From Prochlorococcus sp. AG-363-P19 (GTDB lineage: Bacteria; Cyanobacteriota; Cyanobacteriia; PCC-6307; Cyanobiaceae): DNA of 64,000 nucleotides. The notes under the pieces are model-generated. The model was given only the letters and a program-made list of their open reading frames with translations, had not been told where the DNA came from and searched no databases. The position numbers and the translations under genes were made by a program. Shown one piece after another: positions 19,734 to 28,949 of the stretch (its first letter is position 1; each line of letters starts with the position of its first letter). Where the stretch lies: assembly GCA_003280055.1 (NCBI GenBank), contig QCGG01000007.1:26292-90291 (forward strand), given 5' to 3'.

Positions 19734-21158
19734 TTAAAACCTTTCGATTACTGATTCTGCAAACCCCCTGCAGCTAACTGCTTCAACTGGTGGCTCCATT
19801 AAGCGAGCTAGGTCATAGGTCACTTTTTGCTCCGAGATTGACCTACTTATTCCTTTAGTAATTAGATCAGCGGCTTCTTGCCATCCAAGAAACTCAAGCA
19901 TCATTACCCCGCTCAAGATGACTGAACCTGGATTGATTCTGTCCAGGCCGGCATGTTTAGGTGCAGTTCCATGCGTTGCTTCAAAGATAGCTGCTTCGTC
20001 ACCAATATTTGCCCCTGGTGCCATACCAAGTCCTCCTACAACAGCTGCTGCTGCATCAGAGATGTAATCACCATTTAGGTTAAGAGTTGCAAGGATCGAG
20101 TATTCCTGAGGTCTGGTTTGGATTTGTTGGAAAATACTGTCAGCGATTCTGTCATCAATCAGAACCATTGCTCGCCATTTCCCATTACCGTGCGTTTTCC
20201 CTATTGTTTTTAATACTGCTTTCACTTCTTCACAAATAGCTATTTTTTTTTCTGGAGTTAAAGAGTCATATCCAGGTTCAATCAATTTTGAATTCCCTTC
20301 TATCCCCAAGAGTGGGTTTTTGAAATCATTTTCAAGAATCCAACTTTCTCTTTCTGTGACACACTCTTGCCTGAACTCAGTTGTGGCTAATTCATAACCC
20401 CAATCACGGAAAGCCCCTTCAGTAAATTTCATGATATTGCCTTTATGCACAAGTGTGACATGGCGTTTTTGCCCTTCTAGTTTCAAAGCATGTTGAATAG
20501 CTTTTCGGATATGACGCTGACTCCCATGCTTGCTTACGGGTTTGATTCCTATTCCTGCTTCTTTGGGGATTTGACGATTGCCTAGCTTTCCATTTGCTGG
20601 AATTAAAATATTGTTGAGGTGTTCTCTAAAGTTTATTCCTACTGGATCATTAGCCTCCCATTCTATTCCCATGTAAATGTCTTCAGTATTTTCTCTGTAG
20701 ACAATCACATCGAGGTCTTCTGGCCTTTTATGAGGACTCGGAGTACCTTTGTAATAACGACATGGTCGTACACAAGAATAGAGATCAAAGATTTGACGGA
20801 GAGCAACATTTAATGAACGAATCCCTCCTCCTATTGGAGTAGTTAATGGTCCCTTTATTGCTACGCCATAGGTTTTTATCGCTTTGAGTGTATCTTCTGG
20901 AAGGTATTGATATGTCCCATAAAGATCACAGGCCTCATCGCCTGCGTAGACTTTGAACCATTCGATATGACGTTTTTTGCCATAGGCTTTATCTATTGCG
21001 GCATCAAGTACTCTCTGAGTCGCAGGCCATATGTCGACACCTGTGCCATCCCCTCGAATAAAGGGAATAATGGGATTGTCTGGAACTATTGGCTGGCCTT
21101 TCACGAAGCTAATGGTTTCACCTTTTGATGGCGGTACTAGCTTCTTGAATTGCGTCAT
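19734..21158 (-). CDS. icd: Isocitrate dehydrogenase (NADP-type)
   Basis: Converts isocitrate to 2-oxoglutarate, the carbon skeleton for ammonium assimilation. 474 residues from MTQFKKLVPPSKGETISF; the chosen ATG is preceded by GGAAAGGATCT, a good ribosome binding site, so the upstream in-frame start at 21212 is rejected. Substrate-binding Ser/Arg residues are in IRSLNVALRQIFDLYSCVRP, and the family signature near the C-terminus is FEATHGTAPKHAGLDRINPG. I looked for an NtcA box (GTA-N8-TAC) upstream and found none. Confidence 0.96.
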   Translation of the reverse strand: MTQFKKLVPPSKGETISFVKGQPIVPDNPIIPFIRGDGTGVDIWPATQRVLDAAIDKAYGKKRHIEWFKVYAGDEACDLYGTYQYLPEDTLKAIKTYGVAIKGPLTTPIGGGIRSLNVALRQIFDLYSCVRPCRYYKGTPSPHKRPEDLDVIVYRENTEDIYMGIEWEANDPVGINFREHLNNILIPANGKLGNRQIPKEAGIGIKPVSKHGSQRHIRKAIQHALKLEGQKRHVTLVHKGNIMKFTEGAFRDWGYELATTEFRQECVTERESWILENDFKNPLLGIEGNSKLIEPGYDSLTPEKKIAICEEVKAVLKTIGKTHGNGKWRAMVLIDDRIADSIFQQIQTRPQEYSILATLNLNGDYISDAAAAVVGGLGMAPGANIGDEAAIFEATHGTAPKHAGLDRINPGSVILSGVMMLEFLGWQEAADLITKGISRSISEQKVTYDLARLMEPPVEAVSCRGFAESVIERF

Positions 21159-21297
21159 AGATCCTTTCCGGTCAATTGATGCTTCTTTGAGCCTATGTCT
21201 TTGTGGTATCAATTATGGTCATTTCGTAGCTCTAGAAATTAACTGAGGTACAAAAAATGATCTTATTTCAGAATCTGTAGTGGCTTCTTTGAAAAAT

Positions 21298-22275
21298 ATG
21301 GCTGATAGCTCTTTTACTGATGCAAAGTCGCAAAAGGAAGTATGGGTTGTCGCGGCTTGTTTTAATGAGGAAGAGGTGATTGGTCAATTTATTGAAAGGG
21401 TCGTTTCCCTCCCTGAAGTGACAGCATTAGTGCTTGTTGATGATGGCTCTACTGATGCCACATTGGAAAAAATCAGACAGTGGCAGAAAAAATCTTTAGG
21501 TCAAATTTGTGAGACAAAGGTTGTTTTAATTGAATTGACTCGTAATTTCGGAAAAGAAGCCGCAATGCTTGCTGGACTTGATTTTGCAAAAGATGTCTCT
21601 GATGCGATTGTTCTTATTGACTCTGATTTGCAGCATCCACCTGAGTTGATTGGAGAGATGGTTCATGCTTGGCATTCTGGTGCGGAGATAGTTACTGCCG
21701 TAAGAGATGATCGCGACCAAGAGTCACTTTTGAAAGTAACTACTGCCGCTTGGTTTTATAAAATATTTAACCAACTTGTTGATTCTATTCAATTAACTGA
21801 AGGCGCTGGAGATTATCGATTACTTAGTGCACCTGTAGTTCAAGCACTGACAAAGATGAGGGAGTTCGGACGATTCTCTAAAGGTTTGGTTCCCTGGACT
21901 GGATATAGAAGTGTCGAGATCAATTACAAAAGAGTAGTTCGTCAGGGAGGCGTCAGCTCCTGGAGCCCTTTGCAATTATGGAGTTATGCAATAGATGGCA
22001 TTTTTTCTTTCTCAGTTTTACCTTTAAAAGTTTGGACGCTTCTAGGATTGACAGTCTCACTCGTTAGTTTGATTTATGCATTGCTAATCACGGTACGCAC
22101 AATTTTTGCGGGGATTGATGTGCCCGGTTACGCTTCATTAATAGTAGCAATTTTATTTTTAGGCGGTGTTCAATTAATTGGAATTGGAGTGCTTGGTGAT
22201 TATATTGCAAGAATTTATGTTGCTGCAAAGGCTAGGCCTCATTATTTTATTAGGACAATACATAAAGGTGGTTAG
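21298..22275 (+). CDS. Family 2 glycosyltransferase, polyprenyl-phosphate type (GtrB/ArnC-like)
   Basis: About 325 residues (ATG 21298; GTG at 21280 is an alternative). The catalytic domain has VVAACFNEEEVIGQFIERVV, the DDGSTDAT nucleotide-sugar site, LTRNFGKEAAMLAGLDFA and LIDSDLQHPPELIGEM with its DSD metal motif. Two C-terminal transmembrane segments (about VWTLLGLTVSLVSLIYALLI and SLIVAILFLGGVQLIGIGVL) anchor it to the membrane. Such proteins load a sugar onto undecaprenyl phosphate. Its stop overlaps by 4 bp that of the convergent GtrA-deacetylase gene, a plausible pathway partner. Confidence 0.9.
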   Translation: MADSSFTDAKSQKEVWVVAACFNEEEVIGQFIERVVSLPEVTALVLVDDGSTDATLEKIRQWQKKSLGQICETKVVLIELTRNFGKEAAMLAGLDFAKDVSDAIVLIDSDLQHPPELIGEMVHAWHSGAEIVTAVRDDRDQESLLKVTTAAWFYKIFNQLVDSIQLTEGAGDYRLLSAPVVQALTKMREFGRFSKGLVPWTGYRSVEINYKRVVRQGGVSSWSPLQLWSYAIDGIFSFSVLPLKVWTLLGLTVSLVSLIYALLITVRTIFAGIDVPGYASLIVAILFLGGVQLIGIGVLGDYIARIYVAAKARPHYFIRTIHKGG

Positions 22276-23573
22276 TGGGACTCAAAGGGTAGTTTGCTTT
22301 GTTTGATTTTTGTAATTGCACTCAATTCTTCTTGCCTCCACTGAGAAGAGAAAAACTTTTCTGAAAATGGAAAATTATCAAGCATTTCTATCTTCTCATT
22401 TTTGGCCATTTTAGCTGCCGGGTGAATGAGGATTATAGGTTGAGTCTGCCAAGGTAAGATAGCCAGAGTTTGTAGTTCATTAAACCCTGCTAATATCAAT
22501 TCATATGACATTTTTCCTGTGAATAATATGCCAGAGAAACCCGCATTAGTTTTTAAACTTTTCTTTTGTATTCTTTCAACAGCAGCACTGCTTAAAATTT
22601 GAAGTATAAGCCATTTAATCATCCCTCCATCTATGATACCATTGACCAGATTTTTTATAGATATGTTGTTAGGTACTGGCTCATATGTTGTTCTTATCCA
22701 TGAGATGTCTTCAGCTTCAGCTATGTCTAGTATGACATCTAAAACAATTGGTACTAGGTGAATATGTTGGTGCCCATCAATTGACAATCTACGAAGCCCT
22801 GTTAATTCTTTAAACCTTTTAATTTGTGCAAGCAATTCTTCTTTTATTGCATTTGCGATAGACTTTCTAATTTTTAGTTCCCTAGGTAGAAAAGATACAA
22901 AAAATAGTCTACTAAATGTCTGATTTAAAACACCTTGATCATTGCATAGTTTTCTTTTATTTAAAGTGTTTATTGCCTTTCCTTCTGACAGGCAAAAGTG
23001 TAATGAGAGAGGCATAGTTGAATTTTTCTTCCACTCTTCAATGGCTTGCTTAACGGCATTTCCATTGACTAAAAGACTTGCACTATCGATTGCTTTTGAT
23101 CTTGAAAGTGCAAAGATTGCTTTATTTGTAGCATTGCTGATGCCTAGATCATCCGTATGTATAAGTGGGCAACATTTGGGTGCTTGATTTCTTTTAAAGC
23201 TGAATTTTGCAGCTCCTGACCAAATCAGAATATTCATTAATGTTGGAGTAAATATGAAAATCCAGGCTGTGACATTAAGGTGATTTATTGAATCCAGAAG
23301 AAGGGGTAATAAAGTGCATAAAACTGTATTAATAGTGAATTGAATAAGTAGCCATCTACGAGCAAACTTTTTGCCTCTAGTAGCATTCCTAAATGTGTAT
23401 AAAGAATGCCCTAAATAACTAACAAATGATCCTGCTAAGAACCCACTTAGGTTGCTGATCGATAAAGGGAGTATTTTGCTCAGACTGATTAGCACAATTC
23501 CATGCACACCAGCAGCAAATAAACCAACCAAGCTATACCTGGAAATCTTGGTTAACCTTGTGATGAAAATCAT
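22272..23573 (-). CDS. GtrA-like membrane domain fused to YdjC/ChbG-type deacetylase
   Basis: 433 residues from ATG 23573 (GTG 23612 is an alternative). The N-terminal 120 residues contain about four hydrophobic segments and the GtrA motif LAGSFVSYLGHSLYTFRNAT, expected of a flippase-like protein for lipid-linked sugars. The C-terminal 290 residues are a YdjC-family carbohydrate deacetylase with the metal-site motifs LIHTDDLGISNAT and SIDGHQHIHLVPI. The two domains are in one continuous frame. NaxD, a known YdjC-family enzyme, deacetylates undecaprenyl-phosphate GalNAc, so with the adjacent glycosyltransferase a lipid-linked amino-sugar route is plausible but inferred. Confidence 0.85.
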   Translation of the reverse strand: MIFITRLTKISRYSLVGLFAAGVHGIVLISLSKILPLSISNLSGFLAGSFVSYLGHSLYTFRNATRGKKFARRWLLIQFTINTVLCTLLPLLLDSINHLNVTAWIFIFTPTLMNILIWSGAAKFSFKRNQAPKCCPLIHTDDLGISNATNKAIFALSRSKAIDSASLLVNGNAVKQAIEEWKKNSTMPLSLHFCLSEGKAINTLNKRKLCNDQGVLNQTFSRLFFVSFLPRELKIRKSIANAIKEELLAQIKRFKELTGLRRLSIDGHQHIHLVPIVLDVILDIAEAEDISWIRTTYEPVPNNISIKNLVNGIIDGGMIKWLILQILSSAAVERIQKKSLKTNAGFSGILFTGKMSYELILAGFNELQTLAILPWQTQPIILIHPAAKMAKNEKIEMLDNFPFSEKFFSSQWRQEELSAITKIKQSKLPFESH

Positions 23574-23725
23574 TTTTTCAACCTTTTTGATAAGGCGACT
23601 TGCAAATAACACTTTTTTTAAGGTAAAACACGTTTCAAAGGCTGTTTAGATTATTTGGGCTGGTCAATGGAGAGATGTTTTAAACATGATATTTCCTGGC
23701 AAGTCATTGAACATGGGAGATTTTG

Positions 23726-24163
23726 GTGAACGCTGCTGAGCATCTAAATAGTGTCGCTTTGGCTCAGGCCATAGCTTCATCTATCACTTTGGTGAGAAGG
23801 CATTTCCCTGCAGCTTCTGCGAACCTCACGCCCTGGCGCGATGACCCACAGACTCGTAAATGGTCAGAAGCAGAGACCTGTGACTTGTCATTTCACTTTC
23901 CCGGCTGGAATCCAAGATTGCAGTGCCGAAGTTTGCTTGTACAGTTGAGATTCAGTAGCGATCAGTTAGGCCCTACACAACCGTATCTTTTGGGCGTATT
24001 AATCCGTGGCATGACCTATGAAGGTGAAAGATGGCGTTTAGCTACTGTTGGGGAATGGAACCCTACTGGCTCTTTTTTGCCGGAATCTTCTCAGCTCAAT
24101 CTTTTGAGGGAGATCTGCAGAGATCTTTTTTCGATTTTCCCACCCTCAAATGAATTCTTTTAA
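23726..24163 (+). CDS. Hypothetical cyanobacterial protein
   Basis: 145 residues from GTG 23726 (TTG 23723 also possible; no in-frame ATG). The sequence has a helical start (VALAQAIASSITLVRRHFPA), then a beta-rich part (CDLSFHFPGWNPRLQCRSLLV, GVLIRGMTYEGERWRLATVG, EWNPTGSFLPESSQLNLLRE). No motif I recognise. It is 76 bp upstream of the haem oxygenase gene on the same strand and may share its transcript. Confidence 0.65.
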   Translation: MNAAEHLNSVALAQAIASSITLVRRHFPAASANLTPWRDDPQTRKWSEAETCDLSFHFPGWNPRLQCRSLLVQLRFSSDQLGPTQPYLLGVLIRGMTYEGERWRLATVGEWNPTGSFLPESSQLNLLREICRDLFSIFPPSNEFF

Positions 24164-24239
24164 CCCTTCTCATTTAAAGTCTTCCTAAAACCTGCTTGAG
24201 CTTCTAATTTCAAGTCAAATACCTATTGCACGATGCTCA

Positions 24240-24947
24240 ATGTCGATTGACTTTGCGAGGGAATTAAGAGAGGGAACAAAAAAGGCCCATACCATGGCTG
24301 AAAATACTGGGTTTGTAAGTTGTTTTCTAAAAGGTGTGGTTGATCAATCTAGTTATCGTCTCTTGATAGCGGATCTGTATTTTGTTTATTCGGCTATGGA
24401 AGAAGAGATCCTTAGGCTATGTGATTTAGATCATCCAATTATATCTTCAATTTATTTTCCTGAGTTAAATCGCAAAAAGGCACTCGAAGAGGACTTGTTT
24501 TTCTTTTATGGAAGTAATTGGCATTCCGAAGTTAAACCAACAGAATCAGCAAAAAAGTATGTTGACCGTATCCAAGAGATTGCTAAAGAATCTCCTGAAC
24601 TTTTGATAGGGCACCATTATACTAGATATATCGGCGATCTTTCTGGTGGACAAATTCTAAAGAGCATTGCCAAGAAAGCGTTAAATCTTTCTGAAAATGG
24701 AGGCCTAAGCTTTTATAATTTTCCCTTAGTCAAGGATGAAAAATTATTTAAACAAAAATATAGTCAGACACTTAATACATTGGAAATTGATCAGCCAATG
24801 GTCTCCTCTATTGTCGATGAAGCTAATAATGCCTTTAAATATAATATGAATATCTTTCAGGAGCTTGAAGGAAATTTGATTTCTGCAATTGGTAAGGTAC
24901 TTTTTCGTATGTTGACCGATAGGAAGCGCCGAGGAAGCACTGAGTAG
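24240..24947 (+). CDS. ho1: Haem oxygenase (biliverdin-forming)
   Basis: Opens haem to biliverdin IX alpha using ferredoxin, the first step of bilin synthesis. 235 residues. The proximal haem-ligand His is in LREGTKKAHTMAENTGF (about residue 16), and the distal-helix motif YTRYIGDLSGGQILKSIAKK is intact near residue 130. It is followed on the same strand by pebA and pebB, giving a complete haem-to-phycoerythrobilin route, consistent with the phycoerythrin retained by Prochlorococcus. Confidence 0.96.
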   Translation: MSIDFARELREGTKKAHTMAENTGFVSCFLKGVVDQSSYRLLIADLYFVYSAMEEEILRLCDLDHPIISSIYFPELNRKKALEEDLFFFYGSNWHSEVKPTESAKKYVDRIQEIAKESPELLIGHHYTRYIGDLSGGQILKSIAKKALNLSENGGLSFYNFPLVKDEKLFKQKYSQTLNTLEIDQPMVSSIVDEANNAFKYNMNIFQELEGNLISAIGKVLFRMLTDRKRRGSTE

Positions 24948-25072
24948 AAAACAATTTAGACAAACCCTAAATATTCATTTAAAATAAGTGTAAATTATGA
25001 TACATTTTTATGATCTATCTCTAGTATTTCGCTTTGGGTTTTCTCTGACTTTCTACCAAATGGGAAAGATGT

Positions 25073-25813
25073 ATGTTTGAGAGTCTTCTTTTGGAGCTAA
25101 ATACAAGTATTGAGATGCGTGGTGGAGAATCTAGTGAATTGCCCAATGACATTAGATCCTTTCGTGGGAAGAGAGGAAATTGTTTGATAACTAATTGGCT
25201 TTGGCAGGTTCCAGGCTTTCGACGCTGGAGAGTTACTAATCTCAATGCAGGAGATAATTTACAGGTTTTGAATTCAGTGGCATACCCTGATTATGATAAT
25301 GATCAGCCAATAATGGGAATTGATCTTTTATGGTTTGGAACTAAAAAGAAATTGGTTGCTGTTCTAGATTTTCAGCCTTTAGTTCAAAATAAAGAATATT
25401 TTGGAAGACATTATGATGGACTTATTTCTTTAAACTCGAAATTTCCTGAACTATGTAAAAATACTAGTATGCATTCATTTGATCCCAAACAGTATTTTTC
25501 ACCATGGTTATTGTTTTGTCGCGGTGGAATAGAAGAAGCAAGGTTTTCACTGCCCAGAGCATTTAATGAATTTTTAAAATGTTATTGGGATTTGCATAAT
25601 CAAATGACAAACAGAGCTCCAAAATTATCCCCTGAAGAAGTACGTCGCTTACAGATGGATTATGATACCTACTCTTATCAAAGAGATCCTGCACATGGAT
25701 TATTTGCGAGTTATTTTGGAAAATCATGGACAAACAAATTTGTGAGGTCTTTTCTTTTTCCAGATAGTCAGGTGGATGAATTAAATTTTTATAAGAGTAG
25801 TAAGCTCAAATAA
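25073..25813 (+). CDS. pebA: 15,16-dihydrobiliverdin:ferredoxin oxidoreductase
   Basis: Ferredoxin-dependent bilin reductase that turns biliverdin into 15,16-dihydrobiliverdin. 246 residues with the family core PIMGIDLLWFGTKKKLVAVLD, the FSPWLLFCRG segment and the C-terminal signature DPAHGLFASYFGKSWTNKFV. The choice of PebA over PebB rests on order (ho1-pebA-pebB) and on the coupling with the next gene: stop and start overlap at TAATG (25811-25815), fitting the metabolite channelling known for this pair. Confidence 0.93.
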   Translation: MFESLLLELNTSIEMRGGESSELPNDIRSFRGKRGNCLITNWLWQVPGFRRWRVTNLNAGDNLQVLNSVAYPDYDNDQPIMGIDLLWFGTKKKLVAVLDFQPLVQNKEYFGRHYDGLISLNSKFPELCKNTSMHSFDPKQYFSPWLLFCRGGIEEARFSLPRAFNEFLKCYWDLHNQMTNRAPKLSPEEVRRLQMDYDTYSYQRDPAHGLFASYFGKSWTNKFVRSFLFPDSQVDELNFYKSSKLK

Positions 25814-26586
25814 TGACATTAGTTCGATCCTCAAGCATAGATCCAATTAATATTTCTGACTGGAGGTGGCAACAATTTATGGACTATACGGCCTATTCAC
25901 TTAAACAATATGACCCTATTCCATGTTCAATTTCTAATCAATTTATAGAGAGAAGAGTCATATCCTCTTTTAATAAAAAGCCTCTCAATGTAATAGTTCA
26001 GACATGGGCGTGCTCAACAGAAAAACTTCGACTAGCTAGAGCAGCTTGTCTTCAGTCAGGGGAGAATACCTCAGTAATTAACCTGGTTTTAATCCCTTCG
26101 TCTAAATATGACCTACCGTTTTTTGGAGCAGATTTTGTTACCCTTCCTTCTGGCCATCTTATTGCATTAGATTTTCAACCTGTACTCAGTAATGATATCG
26201 ACCACTTGAGATTTTTTTTAGATAAATTGACTCCAATATATGACTCTTGGAATCAAGCATTACCTTATGGTGGTGAAATACCAGAAGAGGCAAAAAAATA
26301 TTTTTCACCATGTTTCTTATGGTCAAGACTTCCTCTAAAGAAAGAATCAGATCAATTGATTGAAAAGCGCTTAAAGCCTGCTTTTGATCAATACTTGAAT
26401 TTGTATATGGACCTGGTTGAAAGGGCGGAGATCGTTTCTCAAGCAAGGTCTAAATTACTTTTCTCTGGCCAAGTAGACTATTTGGAATATCGGGCCAAGA
26501 AAGATCCTGCAAGGGGCATGCTTAGTCGTTTTTTTGGCAAAGAATGGACTGAATCTTATATTCAAAAAGTACTCTTTAGTTTTTAG
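25813..26586 (+). CDS. pebB: Phycoerythrobilin:ferredoxin oxidoreductase
   Basis: Second reduction, from 15,16-dihydrobiliverdin to phycoerythrobilin. 257 residues in the same family as its neighbour: VLIPSSKYDLPFFGADFVTL, LIALDFQPVLSNDIDHL, FSPCFLWSRLPL and the C-terminal DPARGMLSRFFGKEWTESYI. The start ATG overlaps the pebA stop by one base, so translation is probably coupled. Confidence 0.93.
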   Translation: MTLVRSSSIDPINISDWRWQQFMDYTAYSLKQYDPIPCSISNQFIERRVISSFNKKPLNVIVQTWACSTEKLRLARAACLQSGENTSVINLVLIPSSKYDLPFFGADFVTLPSGHLIALDFQPVLSNDIDHLRFFLDKLTPIYDSWNQALPYGGEIPEEAKKYFSPCFLWSRLPLKKESDQLIEKRLKPAFDQYLNLYMDLVERAEIVSQARSKLLFSGQVDYLEYRAKKDPARGMLSRFFGKEWTESYIQKVLFSF

Positions 26587-26663
26587 GGACTTATATTTTA
26601 TGCTTGTCTGTTTTGCAAAGTTAGATATTTAATCTATTATAAACCTTGCTTAAGGCCTCTCTG

Positions 26664-27143
26664 ATGTCTAAAAAGGTGCTTTTTGTATGCATGGGAAATA
26701 TTTGTAGATCTCCTGCTGCTGAAGGAGTATTTCTTCATTTGCTTAAAAGTAAGAAGCTCGCAGCTCAATATGAGGTGGATTCTGCGGGGACTGGAGGTTG
26801 GCATGTTGGAAATCCACCGGATACTCGGATGCAGAAGGCTGCAAAAAAACGAGGAATTCATTTGCCTTCTATTGCACGGCAGATCACCCTGAAAGACCTT
26901 GAGATTTTTGATTTGATTTTAACAATGGACAATGATAATTATTCCTTTGTTATGCAACTTGCCTCTGAATTAGAAGTTGATCCAAAAGCAAAGATAATAC
27001 CAATGTTGAAATTCAGCTCTTTTGAAAATATTAATGAGGTCCCAGATCCTTACTATGGTGGCGATTCGGGTTTTGATAGAGTTCTAGATTTGTTGAACGA
27101 TGCATGTGAAGGACTGATTAATCATTATCATCCTAATTACTAG
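26664..27143 (+). CDS. Low-molecular-weight protein tyrosine phosphatase family
   Basis: 159 residues from ATG 26664 (MSKKVLFVCMGNICRSPAAE). The P-loop Cys-x5-Arg is CMGNICRS, and the general-acid Asp lies in VPDPYYGGDSGFDRVLDLL near residue 133, so the enzyme looks complete. Bacterial members dephosphorylate tyrosine kinases in polysaccharide export or act on arginine phosphate; no such kinase is adjacent. A longer in-frame start at 26646 would add six residues. Its 3' end overlaps panC-cmk by 11 bp, tail to tail. Confidence 0.9.
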   Translation: MSKKVLFVCMGNICRSPAAEGVFLHLLKSKKLAAQYEVDSAGTGGWHVGNPPDTRMQKAAKKRGIHLPSIARQITLKDLEIFDLILTMDNDNYSFVMQLASELEVDPKAKIIPMLKFSSFENINEVPDPYYGGDSGFDRVLDLLNDACEGLINHYHPNY

Positions 27144-28677
27144 GCCATATTTCTTGAGGTATTTTTGATCTAAAAAGTTCGGTAATTATATTGACGACTT
27201 CATTAATATTTAACCCATCAGTAATTAGTTCAATCGCATCCTCGGCTTTAATTAGAGGGGAGATGTCACGTGATTGATCTAGGTGATCTCTTTTGATAAT
27301 TTGTTTTTCTATTTCCTTAATACTTTCTAATAAGAATCCTCGTTCTTTGAGGTCTCTTAATCTTCGCTGAGCGCGCTCTTTAATAGTTGCTGTAAGGAAA
27401 ATTTTTAGTTCTGCATCAGGGAAAACTGTTGTACCTATATCTCTTCCCTCTGCAACTAGACCACCATTTAATCCAAGTTTCTTTTGCTGCCTAGTTAATT
27501 CTTTTCTTACTTCCTCTAGACTGGCGACTTCTGAAACTAAATTTGTCACATCTTGACTGCGAATAGCTTCACTAACATCATTTCCATTTACAAGGATTAA
27601 CTGTGTTCCTGAATCGTCAAGGTTCAACTCTAATTTTATTTCCTTAACTGCGCTTTTTATTTCTAATTCATTATACACATCAATATTATTTTTTTGAATG
27701 AACCAAGTAACTGCTCTATACATTGCTCCAGTGTCTAGATATAGTAGACCAATTTTTTTCGCAAAACATTTAGTTACGGTGCTTTTCCCTGCACCTGCTG
27801 GGCCATCGATAGCAACTATTGGTTTACGTGTCATAAGGAATTTGTGATCTATAAGTCTAGTTGAACCACACTTCACTGCAGTTGCCAGTAAGCAAATCTT
27901 TTTACTTTGCTTTGTCTTCTGTAGAGTAAGTGGATCAACCAACTCTATATAATCTACTTCCAGCCCTTCTTTAGTGAAGTTATTGCTAATTTCTTTTAGT
28001 TTTATAGGTCTACATGATTTGAAATCTCTAGCTGCGTTGTTTAATAATTTTGGTATCGCCAGAGCTTTTTGTTTTTCCTCGCTTGAAAGGTAAGTGTTTC
28101 TTGAACTATATGCCATACCCTCTGAATCTCTAAAAGTTGCAACTCCTCGAATTTGAATAGGTAGTCCTAGATCTTTAATTAACTTCCTAATAATTATAAG
28201 TTGTTGCCAATCTTTTTCGCCAAGCACTAGAAACTCGGGTTTGACAAGATTTAACAGTGATTTGACTACATTAACTACGCCATCAAAATGTCCAGGTCTA
28301 TGAGGACCACATAGATTTGATATCAAGTTTTTTGGTGCTTCTATTTGAGCATTTGATAAATCACCTGCAGGGAAAATATCTTCGGTTTGAGGTGCCCAAA
28401 GGGCTTTTGACCCAGCTTGTTCTGCTATGTAACAGTCTTTCTCAAGATTTCTTGGATATTTCGTGAAATCTTCTCCAGGACCAAATTGCAAAGGATTTAC
28501 AAAGACACTAGTTAGAACGCAAATAGGATTGGAAATTTCAAATTTTTGAGATGCCTTAATTAGCTCACTATGACCTTTATGAAGCCCCCCCATGGTGGGA
28601 ACGAAGATCAGATCAGAGCTTTGCGAGTTACGCCAATCAATTAGCTCATTATTTGTGCGGAGGATAGAAAAGCTCAG
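27133..28677 (-). CDS. panC-cmk: Bifunctional pantoate--beta-alanine ligase / cytidylate kinase
   Basis: The N-terminal PanC half makes pantothenate (FVPTMGGLHKGHSELI with the HxGH motif, FVNPLQFGPGEDF, VLGEKDWQQL). The C-terminal Cmk half phosphorylates CMP (VAIDGPAGAGKSTVTKCFAK, LYLDTGAMYRAVTW). The fusion is normal for cyanobacteria. The first ATG in frame (28593) would remove the start of the PanC fold; homology-like residues continue upstream (LSFSILRTNNELIDWRNS) to an in-frame TGA at 28689-28687. No ATG, GTG or TTG lies in that stretch. CTG at 28677, seven bases after GAGG, is the best candidate start. Confidence 0.92.
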   Translation of the reverse strand: MSFSILRTNNELIDWRNSQSSDLIFVPTMGGLHKGHSELIKASQKFEISNPICVLTSVFVNPLQFGPGEDFTKYPRNLEKDCYIAEQAGSKALWAPQTEDIFPAGDLSNAQIEAPKNLISNLCGPHRPGHFDGVVNVVKSLLNLVKPEFLVLGEKDWQQLIIIRKLIKDLGLPIQIRGVATFRDSEGMAYSSRNTYLSSEEKQKALAIPKLLNNAARDFKSCRPIKLKEISNNFTKEGLEVDYIELVDPLTLQKTKQSKKICLLATAVKCGSTRLIDHKFLMTRKPIVAIDGPAGAGKSTVTKCFAKKIGLLYLDTGAMYRAVTWFIQKNNIDVYNELEIKSAVKEIKLELNLDDSGTQLILVNGNDVSEAIRSQDVTNLVSEVASLEEVRKELTRQQKKLGLNGGLVAEGRDIGTTVFPDAELKIFLTATIKERAQRRLRDLKERGFLLESIKEIEKQIIKRDHLDQSRDISPLIKAEDAIELITDGLNINEVVNIITELFRSKIPQEIWPSN

Positions 28678-28949
28678 ACCAATACCTCATAAACTCTTTT
28701 GGAGTTCAATATTGTATGAGAGTATTTTCCTGGATGACTAACGCTATAGATCAATTTTCAGAAGTCAGAAATGGAGTCAATGCTCTTAAATTAGAGCATG
28801 AATATTTGATATGAAAACATTATTTGGGATGAACAGCTTTCAAAATGAGTAAAATCTTTTTTTCCTTGGCAGCCTTAATTCCTTGATTTTACTAAGGTTT
28901 ACTCGACAACTCTCAATTTAGTAGGACTATTAGAGCAGGTGGTTTAGCT

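Noticed and set aside
21159..21279. Possible NtcA box upstream of icd
   Set aside because: Only a half match (GTA without TAC at the right spacing) was found.
23667..23729. 20-codon upstream frame (MERCFKHDISWQVIEHGRFW) overlapping the GTG of the next gene
   Set aside because: Overlap GTGA is suggestive of coupling, but the peptide is too short and has no ribosome binding site to support it.
28734..28814. 26-codon plus-strand frame between panC-cmk and purM
   Set aside because: No ribosome binding site, no domain pattern; chance frame in an intergenic stretch.
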